Source: DATAAP01 sp041690495 (GTDB taxonomy: Bacteria; Pseudomonadota; Alphaproteobacteria; CACIAM-22H2). Taken from it: a stretch of DNA of 64,000 nt. Under the pieces are notes generated by a model. It was not told the DNA's origin, did no database searches, and saw only the letters and a list, made by a program, of their open reading frames with translations. Positions 42,475 to 50,982 of the stretch are shown one piece after another (the stretch's first letter is position 1; each line of letters begins with the position of its first letter). Location of the stretch: positions 416,967 through 480,966 of the forward strand of contig JAWLHE010000003.1 in NCBI GenBank assembly GCA_041690495.1. Reading direction: 5' to 3'. The position numbers and the translations under genes are program-made.

Positions 42475-43497
42475 ATGTTCACACAGTACTACAAGCTGAC
42501 CGGCCCGCCGTTCCAGCTGAGCCCGGATCACCGATTCTTCTTCGGCAGTCAGACGCACCAGAAGGCGCTCGCCTATCTGAATTTCGGCCTGCTGCAGGGC
42601 GAGGGGTTCATCATCGTTACGGGCGATGTCGGCGCTGGCAAGACCACCCTGGTCGGGCACCTGCTCGCGCAGCTCGATAGCGCCAAATACGTTGCGGCGA
42701 AGGTCGTCACCACCCAGCTCGAGGCGGACGACACGCTGCGCATGGTGGCTTCCGCCTTCGGTATCCAGCAGGAAGGTCTCGACAAGGCCTCTCTGCTACG
42801 GCGCTTCGAGCGCTTCCTGATCGACAATCAGAGCCGCGGGCGGCGCGTCCTGCTGCTGATCGACGAGGCGCAGAACCTGCCATGGCGCTCGCTCGAGGAG
42901 CTGCGCATGCTGTCCAACTTCCAGGTCAACGAGAAGGCCGCCCTTCAATTCTACCTGCTCGGCCAGCCGCAGTTCCGGCAGACCTTGGGGCACGAGAATC
43001 TCGAGCAGCTGCGGCAGCGCGTCATCGCGTCGCATCACCTGGCGCCGATGGAACGCGAAGAGACGCGCGCCTATGTCGAGCATCGCCTCGGTCTCGTCGG
43101 CTGGAAGGCCGACCCGCATTTCACCGACGAGGCATTCCACAAGATCTATGATCATACCGGCGGCGTGCCGCGCCGGATCAACACGCTTTGCACGCGCCTC
43201 CTTCTGTTCGGTGCCCTTGAGGAGCGCCATACGATCGACGGCGCGACGGTCGAAGAGGTGGTGAAGGACCTGATGCAGGAGGGCGCGCAGCCCCTGCCCG
43301 CCTCGGCCGCGGTGCCGCTGCCCGGCACCGTCAGGCAGAACGGGCACGCCCCTGCCACCGATATCAGTCGGATCGAGCAACGGCTGGATTCGCTGGAACG
43401 GTCCGTAACTGCGAACGAGCGCGCCCTCAAGCGTGCCCTGCAGATGTTCGCGGCCTATCTGGACAATGGCGGCGAGCGCAACGAGACGTCGGGCTGA
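42475..43497 (+). CDS. XrtA-associated ATPase (TIGR03015-like, ExeA family), 340 aa
   Basis: AAA_22 ATPase: MFTQYYKLTGPPFQLSPDHR start, Walker A GDVGAGKTT at 50-58, Walker B VLLLIDEAQN near 124-133, sensor region YLLGQPQFRQTL. The C-terminal 60 residues after the ATPase domain are Pro-rich and then form a short helix (ISRIEQRLDSLERSVTANER), possibly a coiled coil. The protein is soluble. It probably energises assembly or regulation of the export complex. It is the conserved XrtA counterpart of the anchored ATPase at 33814. Confidence 0.94.
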   Translation: MFTQYYKLTGPPFQLSPDHRFFFGSQTHQKALAYLNFGLLQGEGFIIVTGDVGAGKTTLVGHLLAQLDSAKYVAAKVVTTQLEADDTLRMVASAFGIQQEGLDKASLLRRFERFLIDNQSRGRRVLLLIDEAQNLPWRSLEELRMLSNFQVNEKAALQFYLLGQPQFRQTLGHENLEQLRQRVIASHHLAPMEREETRAYVEHRLGLVGWKADPHFTDEAFHKIYDHTGGVPRRINTLCTRLLLFGALEERHTIDGATVEEVVKDLMQEGAQPLPASAAVPLPGTVRQNGHAPATDISRIEQRLDSLERSVTANERALKRALQMFAAYLDNGGERNETSG

Positions 43498-43502
43498 CGA
43501 CG

Positions 43503-44444
43503 ATGATGGGACGCGACTCCAGCTTCCGCGCGACGCCGTCGGACGGCGCCGTGGCCGCCGGGCGGGCCGTCGCGGCGCGCGAGGGCGCGCCGGGCAAGTC
43601 CCTTCCACGCAATGCCATGACCTGCGACGTCGAGGACTATTTCCAGGTACAGGCCTTCGCCGGCCACATCGCCCGCGACAGCTGGGACCGGCAGACGTCG
43701 CGCGTCGAACGCAACACGGACCGGGTCCTGGAGCTTTTCGCCAGCCACGGCGTGCGCGCCACGTTCTTTACGCTGGGTTGGGTCGCCGAACGCCACAAGG
43801 GGCTGATCCGCAGGATCGTCGAGGGCGGCCATGAGCTGGCCAGCCACGGGCTCGAGCACCGGCCCGTCTTCAGCCAGACGCCCGACGAGTTTCGCGCCGA
43901 CGTGCGCCGCACCAAGCATCTGCTCGAGGATATCGGTGGGGCTCCCGTCGCCGGATACCGCGCGGCGAGCTTCTCGATCACCAGGAACACGTTTTGGGCG
44001 TTCGACGTGCTGGCCGACGAGGGCTATCGCTACAGTTCGAGCATCTATCCGGTTCGCCACGATCTCTACGGCATCCCCGATGCGCCGCGCGTCGCGTTCC
44101 GGCCGACTGCGCGCGCGCTCGTCGAGGTGCCGATGAGCACATTGGCGATATTCGGTCGCAACCTGCCCTGCAGCGGCGGCGGCTACTTCCGACTGCTGCC
44201 CTATTCCGTATCGCGCTGGGCCTTCCGGCAGGTCAATCGGCGCGACAACCAGCCCGCCATCTTTTACTTCCATCCATGGGAAATCGACCCCGACCAGCCC
44301 CGCCAGCATCAGGCGCCGCTCAAGAGCCGGTTCCGCCACTATCTGAACCTGGACCGGATGGAAGCACGACTGGGCCGGCTGCTGCGCGATTTCGCGTGGG
44401 ACCGGATGGACCGCATCTATCTCGACGGCAGCAAACCGCTGTGA
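43503..44444 (+). CDS. polysaccharide deacetylase, XrtA type (TIGR03006-like), 313 aa
   Basis: Carbohydrate esterase 4 enzyme expected to remove N- or O-acetyl groups from the glycan. NodB motifs: MTCDVEDYFQ (Asp-Val-Glu-Asp metal and base residues), GHELASHGLEH (His pair), AGYRAASFSI (Arg), and FYFHPWEID (C-terminal His). There is a 38-residue Ala/Arg-rich N-terminal extension before the conserved MTCDVEDYF; the tandem ATG at 43503/43506 is used because it is 6 bp after the preceding stop. Its stop overlaps the GTG of the FemAB-like gene. Confidence 0.94.
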   Translation: MMGRDSSFRATPSDGAVAAGRAVAAREGAPGKSLPRNAMTCDVEDYFQVQAFAGHIARDSWDRQTSRVERNTDRVLELFASHGVRATFFTLGWVAERHKGLIRRIVEGGHELASHGLEHRPVFSQTPDEFRADVRRTKHLLEDIGGAPVAGYRAASFSITRNTFWAFDVLADEGYRYSSSIYPVRHDLYGIPDAPRVAFRPTARALVEVPMSTLAIFGRNLPCSGGGYFRLLPYSVSRWAFRQVNRRDNQPAIFYFHPWEIDPDQPRQHQAPLKSRFRHYLNLDRMEARLGRLLRDFAWDRMDRIYLDGSKPL

Positions 44445-45490
44445 ACGGGCGCCCGACCGAGTTTCGCATCGGTGTGCTCGATGACGCCGGATGCGGGAGA
44501 TGGGACCGCTTTGTCGAGAGGTGCCCCGACGCGACCTTCTTTCACCGCTCCGGCTGGAAGAACGTCATAGAGCGGAGCTTCGGCCACCGCACGCGCTTCC
44601 TCTATGCCGAATCCGGCGGGGAGATTTGCGGCGTGCTGCCGCTGGTCCACGTCAGGAGCCGGCTGTTCGGCAATTACCTGGCGGCGAGCGCGTTCTGCGT
44701 CTATGGCGGACCGGTCGGGACCGCCAGCGGCGCGCTCGAGGCGCTGGATGAGGCCGCCTTGCGCCTGGCGCAGGAAACCGGCGTCGGCCATATCGAGTAC
44801 CGCAGCCGTATTGCGCGGCCGCTCGACGGCTGGGTGACGAAGGCCGATCTCTATGCGACGTTCCGCAAGCCGATCGATTCCGATCCGGAGAAGAACATGC
44901 TTGCGATTCCGCGCAAGCAGCGGGCGATGGTGCGAAAAGGCATCAAGCTCGAGCTTGTCTCGGAGATCGATCCTGACCCGTCGCGGCTTTATCCCGTCTA
45001 TGCGGAGAGCGTGCGCAATCTCGGCACGCCGGTCTTCGCACGCCGCTACTTCGAGAATCTCAAGCGGGAATTCGGCGATGCCTGCGAGATCCTGATGGTC
45101 ACCCGCCAGGGCAGTGCGGTCGCCGGCGTCATGAACTTCTACTTTCGCGACGAGGTGCTGCCCTATTATGGCGGCGGCACCGCGGCGGCGCGCCAGGTTG
45201 CCGCCAATGACTTCATGTACTGGGAAGTGATGCGGCGCGCATGCGAACGCGGCTGCAGGCTGTTCGATTTCGGCCGCAGCAAGCGCGGCACGGGCGCCTT
45301 CGATTTCAAGAAGAACTGGGGCTTCACGCCCGAGCCGCTGCAGTATCAGTACCGCCTGAACAAGGCAGGTGAGCTGCCCGACCTCAACCCGCTCAACCCC
45401 AAATTCAGGCTGTTCATCGAGATCTGGAAGCGCCTGCCGCTCGGCGTCGCGAATGCGATCGGCCCGCATATCGTCCGGAATCTCGGGTAG
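44441..45490 (+). CDS. FemAB-like protein, XrtA/PEP-CTERM type (TIGR03019-like), 349 aa
   Basis: GNAT-related double-domain transferase of the FemAB type. It starts at GTG 44441, which overlaps the TGA of the deacetylase (GTGA). Recognisable features: TFFHRSGWKNVIERSFGH, AIPRKQRAMVRKGIKLEL, a GVMNFYFRDEVLPYYGGG strand, and LFDFGRSKRGTGAFDFKKNWGF near the C-terminus. FemAB enzymes add amino acids from aminoacyl-tRNA to peptidoglycan; in XrtA loci the acceptor is unknown and may be a sugar of the polysaccharide. Cytoplasmic. Confidence 0.93.
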   Translation: MNGRPTEFRIGVLDDAGCGRWDRFVERCPDATFFHRSGWKNVIERSFGHRTRFLYAESGGEICGVLPLVHVRSRLFGNYLAASAFCVYGGPVGTASGALEALDEAALRLAQETGVGHIEYRSRIARPLDGWVTKADLYATFRKPIDSDPEKNMLAIPRKQRAMVRKGIKLELVSEIDPDPSRLYPVYAESVRNLGTPVFARRYFENLKREFGDACEILMVTRQGSAVAGVMNFYFRDEVLPYYGGGTAAARQVAANDFMYWEVMRRACERGCRLFDFGRSKRGTGAFDFKKNWGFTPEPLQYQYRLNKAGELPDLNPLNPKFRLFIEIWKRLPLGVANAIGPHIVRNLG

Positions 45491-45494
45491 CCCG

Positions 45495-46751
45495 GTGGCG
45501 GATCTCCTCTTCCTCGCGCACCGGATTCCGTACCCGCCGAACAAGGGCGACAAGATCCGCTCGTGGCACATGCTGCGCCACCTCGCGCAGCGCCACCGGA
45601 TTCACCTCGGCTGCTTCATCGACGATCCCGCCGACCGCCAGCACGAGCCGGTCCTGCGCGACATCTGCGCATCGTGCCACTTCGTCGAGCTCGCCCCGCG
45701 CGCCGCAAAGCTGCGCAGCCTGCACGGTCTGCTGACCGGCGAGCCGCTGACCCTGCCCTATTATCGCAGTTCCGCGCTCGCCTCGTGGGTCGAACAGGTC
45801 ATCGAGCGGCACCGGCCCGAACGCCTGTTCTTCTATTCCTCCGCCATGGCGCAGTTCGACGTTCCGACACCCTATCCCGCGCGACGGGTCGTCGATCTCG
45901 TCGATGTCGATTCGCGGAAATGGGCCGAGTACGCGACCCGGCAGCACTGGCCGCTCTCATGGATCTACGAACGAGAAGGCCGCACGCTGCTGCAGTTCGA
46001 GCGCGTCGCAGCCAGCCGTATGAATGCCGCCATCCTGGTATCGGCGGCGGAGGCGAAACTGTTCGCGGATCTCGCGCCCGAGGCGCGCGGCAAGATCCAC
46101 GCCGTCAACAACGGCGTCGATACTGATTACTTCTCGCCGGACCGGCCTTACGACAGTCCGTTCCCGCGGGATGTCGTCCCCCTGGTCTTCACCGGGGCAA
46201 TGGACTATTGGCCCAATATCGACGCCGTTCAGTTCTTCGCGCGCGAAGTGCTGCCTCCGGTCCGCTCGCAGGTTCCGAATGCGGCGTTCTGGATCGTCGG
46301 CTCGAATCCGTCGCGCGCGGTGCTCGACCTCGCGAGGAACAGCGGCATCGTCGTGACCGGGCGCGTCCCCGACATCCGGCCCTATGTCGCCCATGCGGCA
46401 GCTGTCGTCGCCCCCCTTCGCATCGCCCGCGGCATCCAGAACAAGGTGCTCGAGGCGATGGCGATGGCCAGGATCGTTGTCGCAAGTCCGCCGGCGGTCG
46501 AAGGCATCCCGGGCACGTCGGGACGCGAGTTTCTCGTCGCGGAGGACGCGCGGGCGTTCGCCATCCACCTGACGGACATAGTCGAGCGCAAGGCGCACGG
46601 CGATGTCGGCGGGGCCGCCCGCGCTTACGTTCTGGCAACCTATGATTGGCTAAAAAGCCTGTGTAAACTGGATGCAATCCTGGACGGTGCGCCGATGGCC
46701 GCCGACCCGGACCGGCAGGACGGCCCGGTTGCGTACCCGTCGTCCGACTGA
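45495..46751 (+). CDS. XrtA/PEP-CTERM system glycosyltransferase (TIGR03087-like), 418 aa
   Basis: GT-B family 4 glycosyltransferase with the hallmark opening LLFLAHRIPYPPNKGDKIRSWHML. The donor half includes VNNGVDTDYFSPD, PLVFTGAMDYWPNIDAV, GRVPDIRPYVAHA and RGIQNKVLEAMAMARIVV. The GTG at 45495 is used since the conserved sequence begins two codons later and the gap to the FemAB-like stop is 4 bp. Adds a sugar to the repeat unit. Confidence 0.94.
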   Translation: MADLLFLAHRIPYPPNKGDKIRSWHMLRHLAQRHRIHLGCFIDDPADRQHEPVLRDICASCHFVELAPRAAKLRSLHGLLTGEPLTLPYYRSSALASWVEQVIERHRPERLFFYSSAMAQFDVPTPYPARRVVDLVDVDSRKWAEYATRQHWPLSWIYEREGRTLLQFERVAASRMNAAILVSAAEAKLFADLAPEARGKIHAVNNGVDTDYFSPDRPYDSPFPRDVVPLVFTGAMDYWPNIDAVQFFAREVLPPVRSQVPNAAFWIVGSNPSRAVLDLARNSGIVVTGRVPDIRPYVAHAAAVVAPLRIARGIQNKVLEAMAMARIVVASPPAVEGIPGTSGREFLVAEDARAFAIHLTDIVERKAHGDVGGAARAYVLATYDWLKSLCKLDAILDGAPMAADPDRQDGPVAYPSSD

Positions 46752-46763
46752 GGGCCTGCTCCC

Positions 46764-48302
46764 GTGAATACGACGAAGCTCCAATCAGATGCCGCGCCGG
46801 CCCCGGGTCTCCTGACGCGCCGCAATCTCGCCTTCGGGGCCGCAATCGCCGGCGCCGCGATCATTCTCGCCATCTTTGGCGAGGCCACCGCCGGCATGGT
46901 TTCGACCTGGTCGACGTCCAGCACGTTCAATCACGGTCCGCTGATCCCGCTTCTGGCCGGCTATCTTGTCTGGAAGCGGCGCGAATGGCTTGCCGATGTC
47001 GAGCCGCGGTTCGATTGGCTGGGCCTGATCGCCCTCCTGTGCGCGCTCGCGATCTGGCTGGTCGGTCGCGTCAGCGCGACCATGATCATCCAGCAGTTCG
47101 CGCTGGTCATGACGCTTCAGGCATTCGTCCTCTGCGTCCTCGGACGGGAGGTTACGGCACGTCTCCTGTTTCCCCTGTTCTACCTCGTCTTCGCGGTGCC
47201 GTTCGGCGCCGAGCTCGTCCCGCCCCTGCAGGACATTACGGCTTTCTTCGTCGTGACCCTGCTGCGGCTCGTCGGCATTCCGGTCTTCATCGACGGCGTC
47301 TTCATCGCAACGCCGGCGGGAAACTATCTCGTCGCCGAAGCCTGCGCCGGCCTGCGCTATCTGATCTCGACGCTGGCGCTCAGCCTGGTCTTTGCAAACC
47401 TTGCGTTCCATTCCTGGACCCGCCGCGCCGCCTTCATCGCCCTCGCGCTGGTGGTGCCGATCGTCGCCAACGGTGTTCGGGCTTTCCTCATCGTCCTCAT
47501 CGCCTATGTCTCGAACAACGAGATCGCGACCGGCATCGACCACGTGATCTATGGCTGGGTCTTCTTCAGCTTCGTGACCTTCATCCTTTTCGCGATCGGC
47601 TATGCGATGCGCGAGCCCGACGAGGATGCTCCCCCCGCAACGCCGCCCGCGCGCGGCGCGGAAGCGGGCCGGGCATCGCTCGCGGCGGCGGCGGTGTCGG
47701 TCGCACTGGTGCTCGGCACATCGCAGTACGCCAGCGCGCTGACCAATGCCGCGGCCCGCATCGATACAGCACGCGCCGTCGCTCCGGCCCTCCCCGGCTT
47801 CGATCGGATCGCGCGAACGCAGACATGGCGGCCGGGCTTTGCCGGCGCCGACCATCAGATCGACCAGCTCTATGGCAAGGACGGGCGCGAGATCAGCCTC
47901 CATATCGGGCTCTACAGCCACGAGCGGCAGGGCGCCAAGGCCATTACCGACGCTCACGACTTCGCCGGCAGCGACGACTGGCATCTCGGCGCACTCGGAT
48001 CGACGCGGATCGCGCTACCGGATCGCGACCTGGCGGTGAGGACCATGCGCATGTCCGCAGCGGGGCGCTATCGCCTGGTCTGGTACTGGTTCTGGGCCAA
48101 TGGCGAGTTCACCGGCAGCCCGTACGAGGCGAAATGGCTTCGCATGAAAGCGCTGCTGACGGGCGGCGATCCTGCCGTCAGCATCGTCGCGATCAGCGCC
48201 GAGTATCCGCCCGCGCTGGGTGAGCCGTCCCATCTGTTCCGAGACGCCGTGGCGGCGCTGCCGGCCATTCGAGCGACGATCGAAAGCGCGGTTCGGCGCT
48301 AG
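46764..48302 (+). CDS. xrtA: exosortase A with C-terminal EpsI domain, 512 aa
   Basis: Polytopic inner-membrane transpeptidase-like sorting enzyme that recognises and cleaves the C-terminal PEP-CTERM signal. The exosortase core occupies about residues 20-285 with eight hydrophobic segments. The catalytic triad is Cys194 (VAEACAGLRYL), Arg239 (NGVRAFLIV) and His260 (GIDHVIYGW). Residues 300-512 form an EpsI domain (for example EISLHIGLYSHERQGAKA, YRLVWYWFWANGEFTGSPY) thought to act in EPS production. Fusion of the two is the usual XrtA form. GTG start at 46764, 12 bp after the glycosyltransferase. Its likely client is the protein at 55420. Confidence 0.96.
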   Translation: MNTTKLQSDAAPAPGLLTRRNLAFGAAIAGAAIILAIFGEATAGMVSTWSTSSTFNHGPLIPLLAGYLVWKRREWLADVEPRFDWLGLIALLCALAIWLVGRVSATMIIQQFALVMTLQAFVLCVLGREVTARLLFPLFYLVFAVPFGAELVPPLQDITAFFVVTLLRLVGIPVFIDGVFIATPAGNYLVAEACAGLRYLISTLALSLVFANLAFHSWTRRAAFIALALVVPIVANGVRAFLIVLIAYVSNNEIATGIDHVIYGWVFFSFVTFILFAIGYAMREPDEDAPPATPPARGAEAGRASLAAAAVSVALVLGTSQYASALTNAAARIDTARAVAPALPGFDRIARTQTWRPGFAGADHQIDQLYGKDGREISLHIGLYSHERQGAKAITDAHDFAGSDDWHLGALGSTRIALPDRDLAVRTMRMSAAGRYRLVWYWFWANGEFTGSPYEAKWLRMKALLTGGDPAVSIVAISAEYPPALGEPSHLFRDAVAALPAIRATIESAVRR

Positions 48303-48341
48303 CGCCGCAGGGCCGATGACGTCATAGACTGGAGCGACTGC

Positions 48342-50279
48342 ATGTGCGGCATCGTCGGAATATTCGACTTCAACGGCCAGCGGCCGATAGACCGCGATCT
48401 ACTGTCGCAGATGAACAACGCCCTGCTGCATCGCGGCCCCGACGGCGGCGACTTCTTCGTCGAGCCGGGCATCGGGCTGGGCCACCGCCGCCTTGCCATC
48501 ATCGATCTCGCCGGCGGCAGCCAGCCCCTGTTCAACGAAGACAACTCGGTCGTCATCGTTTTCAACGGCGAGATCTACAATTTCAAGAAGCTGGTCCCGA
48601 TCCTCGAAGCGCGCGGCCACGTGTTCCGGACCCGGTCGGACACCGAGGTTATCGTGCACGGCTGGGAGGAATGGGGGCCTGCCTGCGTCGATCACCTGCG
48701 TGGAATGTTCGCCTTCGCAATATGGGACAAGAGGCAGCAGACGCTATTCCTCGCGCGCGACCGTGTGGGCGAGAAACCGCTCTACTACGCGCAGTCCGCC
48801 GACGGGACGTTCCTGTTCGGTTCCGAGCTCAAGGCCCTGCTCGCCCATCCGGCGGTCGGACGCGAGCTGAACGCCGCCGCGATCGAGGATTATTTCGCCT
48901 ACGGCTACGTCCCCGATCCGAAGACGATCTATCACGGGATCCACAAGCTTCCGCCGGGGCACATCCTGACGCTGCGGCGGGGCGCCGGGCTACCGGCGCC
49001 CCGCGCCTATTGGGACGTTACGTTCCGGGAACAGAAGCTGGGCGACGAGAATGCGGTCGCCGACGAGCTGGTCGGCCGTCTGCGCGAGGCGGTCGACATG
49101 CGCATGATCGCCGATGTCCCGATCGGCGCCTTCCTGTCGGGGGGCGTCGACTCCAGTGCTGTCGTCGCGATGATGGCCGGCCTGTCGGCCGATCCGATCA
49201 ACACCTGCTCAATCTCGTTCGGCGCGAAGGATTACGACGAGTCCCGCTTTGCCGGCATGATCGCCGACCGCTACGGAACGCGTCATCACGTGAGGCAGGT
49301 CACCGAGGACGATTTCGACCTGATCGACCGTCTCGCGCTGTTCTACGACGAGCCTTTCGCCGACAGCTCCTCGATGCCGACATATCGCGTCTGCCAGCTG
49401 GCGCGCGAGCGCGTCACGGTCGCGCTCTCCGGCGACGGCGGCGACGAGGTCTTCGCTGGCTACAGACGCTACCGCTGGCATCACTACGAGGAACTGGTCA
49501 GGCGCGCGATTCCCGCGGCACTCCGCCGTCCGCTCTTCGGATTTCTCGGCTCGGTCTATCCGAAGGCCGACTGGGCGCCGCGGCCGCTGCGCGCGAAATC
49601 GACCCTCCAGGGCATCGCGCGCGACAGCGTCGAGGCTTATTTCCGCAGCGTCGGCGTCGTCACCGACGAGATGCGCCGGCGCCTGTTCTCGTCGTCATTC
49701 GCGCGCACGCTGCAGAGTTATCGGGCTATCGAGGTCCTCGAGCAGCACATGCGCAGCGCGCCCGCCGACGATCACCTGGCGCAGATCCAGTATGCGGACC
49801 TCAAGACCTATCTGGCCGGCGACATCCTGGTGAAGGTGGATCGCGCCAGCATGGCGAATTCGCTCGAGGTGCGCGTTCCGATCCTGGACCACGAGTTCAT
49901 CGAGTGGGCTGCCGGACTGCCGCTGGCGATGAAGCTGCGCGGCGGCGACGGAAAGCATGTTTTCAAGAAGGCGCTTGAGCCGCTCGTGCCGAGCGAGCTG
50001 CTCTACCGCCCGAAAATGGGATTCTCGGTACCGCTGGCGCGCTGGTTCCGCGGACCGCTGCGCGAGCGCGTGCGTCAGGCGCTCTCCAGCAAGGCGCTCG
50101 CCGAGACCGGCATTTTCGACATGGCGTATCTCGCAACGCTCGCGGACCAGCATCAGTCCGGTGCGCGCGACCACAGTGCCACGATCTGGGCGTTGCTGAT
50201 GTTCGAGTCGTTCTTCCGGCAGGTCCACAGCATGGGCGAGACCCGCGAAATGCCTTTGACCCTCGCCGCAGGACGTTAG
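48342..50279 (+). CDS. asparagine-synthetase-like amidotransferase, XrtA type (TIGR03108-like), 645 aa
   Basis: Complete class II glutamine amidotransferase plus synthetase domain. The N-terminal nucleophile is Cys2 (MCGIVGIFDF), the glutaminase motifs LLHRGPDGG, LGHRRLAIID and FNGEIYNF are present, and the ATP-pyrophosphatase loop is FLSGGVDSS near 263-271. In XrtA loci this enzyme probably amidates a uronic acid or similar carboxylate of the glycan rather than aspartate, an inference from context. Last gene of the core operon; convergent with the 76-aa membrane protein gene 34 bp away. Contrast with the degenerate homologue at 14389. Confidence 0.95.
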   Translation: MCGIVGIFDFNGQRPIDRDLLSQMNNALLHRGPDGGDFFVEPGIGLGHRRLAIIDLAGGSQPLFNEDNSVVIVFNGEIYNFKKLVPILEARGHVFRTRSDTEVIVHGWEEWGPACVDHLRGMFAFAIWDKRQQTLFLARDRVGEKPLYYAQSADGTFLFGSELKALLAHPAVGRELNAAAIEDYFAYGYVPDPKTIYHGIHKLPPGHILTLRRGAGLPAPRAYWDVTFREQKLGDENAVADELVGRLREAVDMRMIADVPIGAFLSGGVDSSAVVAMMAGLSADPINTCSISFGAKDYDESRFAGMIADRYGTRHHVRQVTEDDFDLIDRLALFYDEPFADSSSMPTYRVCQLARERVTVALSGDGGDEVFAGYRRYRWHHYEELVRRAIPAALRRPLFGFLGSVYPKADWAPRPLRAKSTLQGIARDSVEAYFRSVGVVTDEMRRRLFSSSFARTLQSYRAIEVLEQHMRSAPADDHLAQIQYADLKTYLAGDILVKVDRASMANSLEVRVPILDHEFIEWAAGLPLAMKLRGGDGKHVFKKALEPLVPSELLYRPKMGFSVPLARWFRGPLRERVRQALSSKALAETGIFDMAYLATLADQHQSGARDHSATIWALLMFESFFRQVHSMGETREMPLTLAAGR

Positions 50280-50312
50280 GCTGCCCGTCGCCTCGGAAGG
50301 AAGCGGGCGGAT

Positions 50313-50543
50313 CTACCGGCTCTGCTCGCCCGACGTTTTCGCGGCCGCGGCTCCCGGCGACGGCGTGCTACCCGCCGCCGGCGCAATATTCGACAGCGAG
50401 TCGAAATTGCGCTGGACCCACTGACTGTCGTCGCTTCGGACGAAGTAATAGGCCGCGATTACAAGCATCATCCAACCCATCAGGCCGCCGGACACCAGCA
50501 GGAGGAAGAAGAGCCTCAGGGAAATTCGTCGATCGCCTCGCAT
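50313..50543 (-). CDS. single-span membrane protein, 76 aa, with its own sigma-54 promoter
   Basis: Starts at ATG 50543 after a GAGG-containing leader. Residues 1-10 are basic (MRGDRRISLR), 11-34 form one transmembrane helix (LLLVSGGLMGWMMLVIAAYY), and the remaining 40 residues are polar and Ala/Pro/Ser-rich (SDDSQWVQRNFDSLSNIAP), probably periplasmic by the positive-inside rule. Family unknown. A longer in-frame start at 50792 is rejected because it would run through the promoter. A near-consensus sigma-54 site at 50621-50635 points directly at it, making it a likely PrsK/PrsR target. Its helix resembles the microprotein at 24498. Confidence 0.72.
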   Translation of the reverse strand: MRGDRRISLRLFFLLLVSGGLMGWMMLVIAAYYFVRSDDSQWVQRNFDSLSNIAPAAGSTPSPGAAAAKTSGEQSR

Positions 50544-50620
50544 CCTGGGGACCTCATTGAGTTCGCTTGCGGGTGATGTTTTCCGGCCTGGGTTGCGAGT
50601 CTCGTGTCGATGGTTAATAG

Positions 50621-50635
50621 GCAACATTCGTGCCA
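50621..50635 (-). promoter_or_regulatory. sigma-54 promoter for the 76-aa membrane protein
   Basis: On the minus strand the sequence reads TGGCACGAATGTTGC, a perfect match to TGGCAC-N5-TTGC with GG and GC 10 bp apart. Transcription would begin near 50609, giving a leader of about 65 nt before ATG 50543. PrsR (24624-25991) is the only sigma-54 activator in the window. Confidence 0.82.
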
Positions 50636-50807
50636 TTCCGGCCTGCGGAAATTGCAAAGGCCCGCGCGCCCGGATCGTGGTGCGTTGGAGCCGCTGGAAC
50701 GAGAAGAAAAGCCGAAGCGGAGACGACTTAGGCGGCTTTTCGCACGACCGGAACGCCGATGCCGGCGCGAGCGCGTTGCCGCCGCGAGGCATCTAAATCC
50801 TGCAATG

Positions 50808-50845
50808 CCTTGTAAAGAATTCCGAAACTTTCGAAAAACTTTACA
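50808..50845. promoter_or_regulatory. inverted repeat, candidate enhancer for the sigma-54 promoter
   Basis: TGTAAAG (50811-50817) and CTTTACA (50839-50845) form a 7-bp inverted repeat with centres 28 bp apart, about 175-210 bp upstream of the -24 element. The left arm sits in CCTTGTAAAG, loosely like the CCTTGACAAC arm upstream of the PEP-CTERM gene. Binding by PrsR is an inference. Confidence 0.35.
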
Positions 50846-50982
50846 CTTGAAGAGACGTGCGTTCGACGCTGCGAGGCGCTGACCGCCTCCCGGTGTCATC
50901 ATGGCGGGCGCCGGCGGCCTACCGGGATTGCAGTGCGAGAGTATCGATGCGCCTGGCCCGATCACGGATCGGCGCGAACAAT

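Larger units (their letters stand above)
50544..50982. other. 439-bp regulatory region upstream of the 76-aa membrane protein
   Basis: Lies between the 76-aa gene and the 3' end of the DevB-like gene. Contains a sigma-54 promoter (50621-50635, minus), an inverted repeat at 50811-50845 with AT-rich flanks in the usual enhancer position, and no convincing gene. Confidence 0.6.

Noticed and set aside
50544..50792. 159-residue version of the small membrane protein starting at 50792
   Set aside because: The extension would run across the sigma-54 promoter and has shadow-frame composition.
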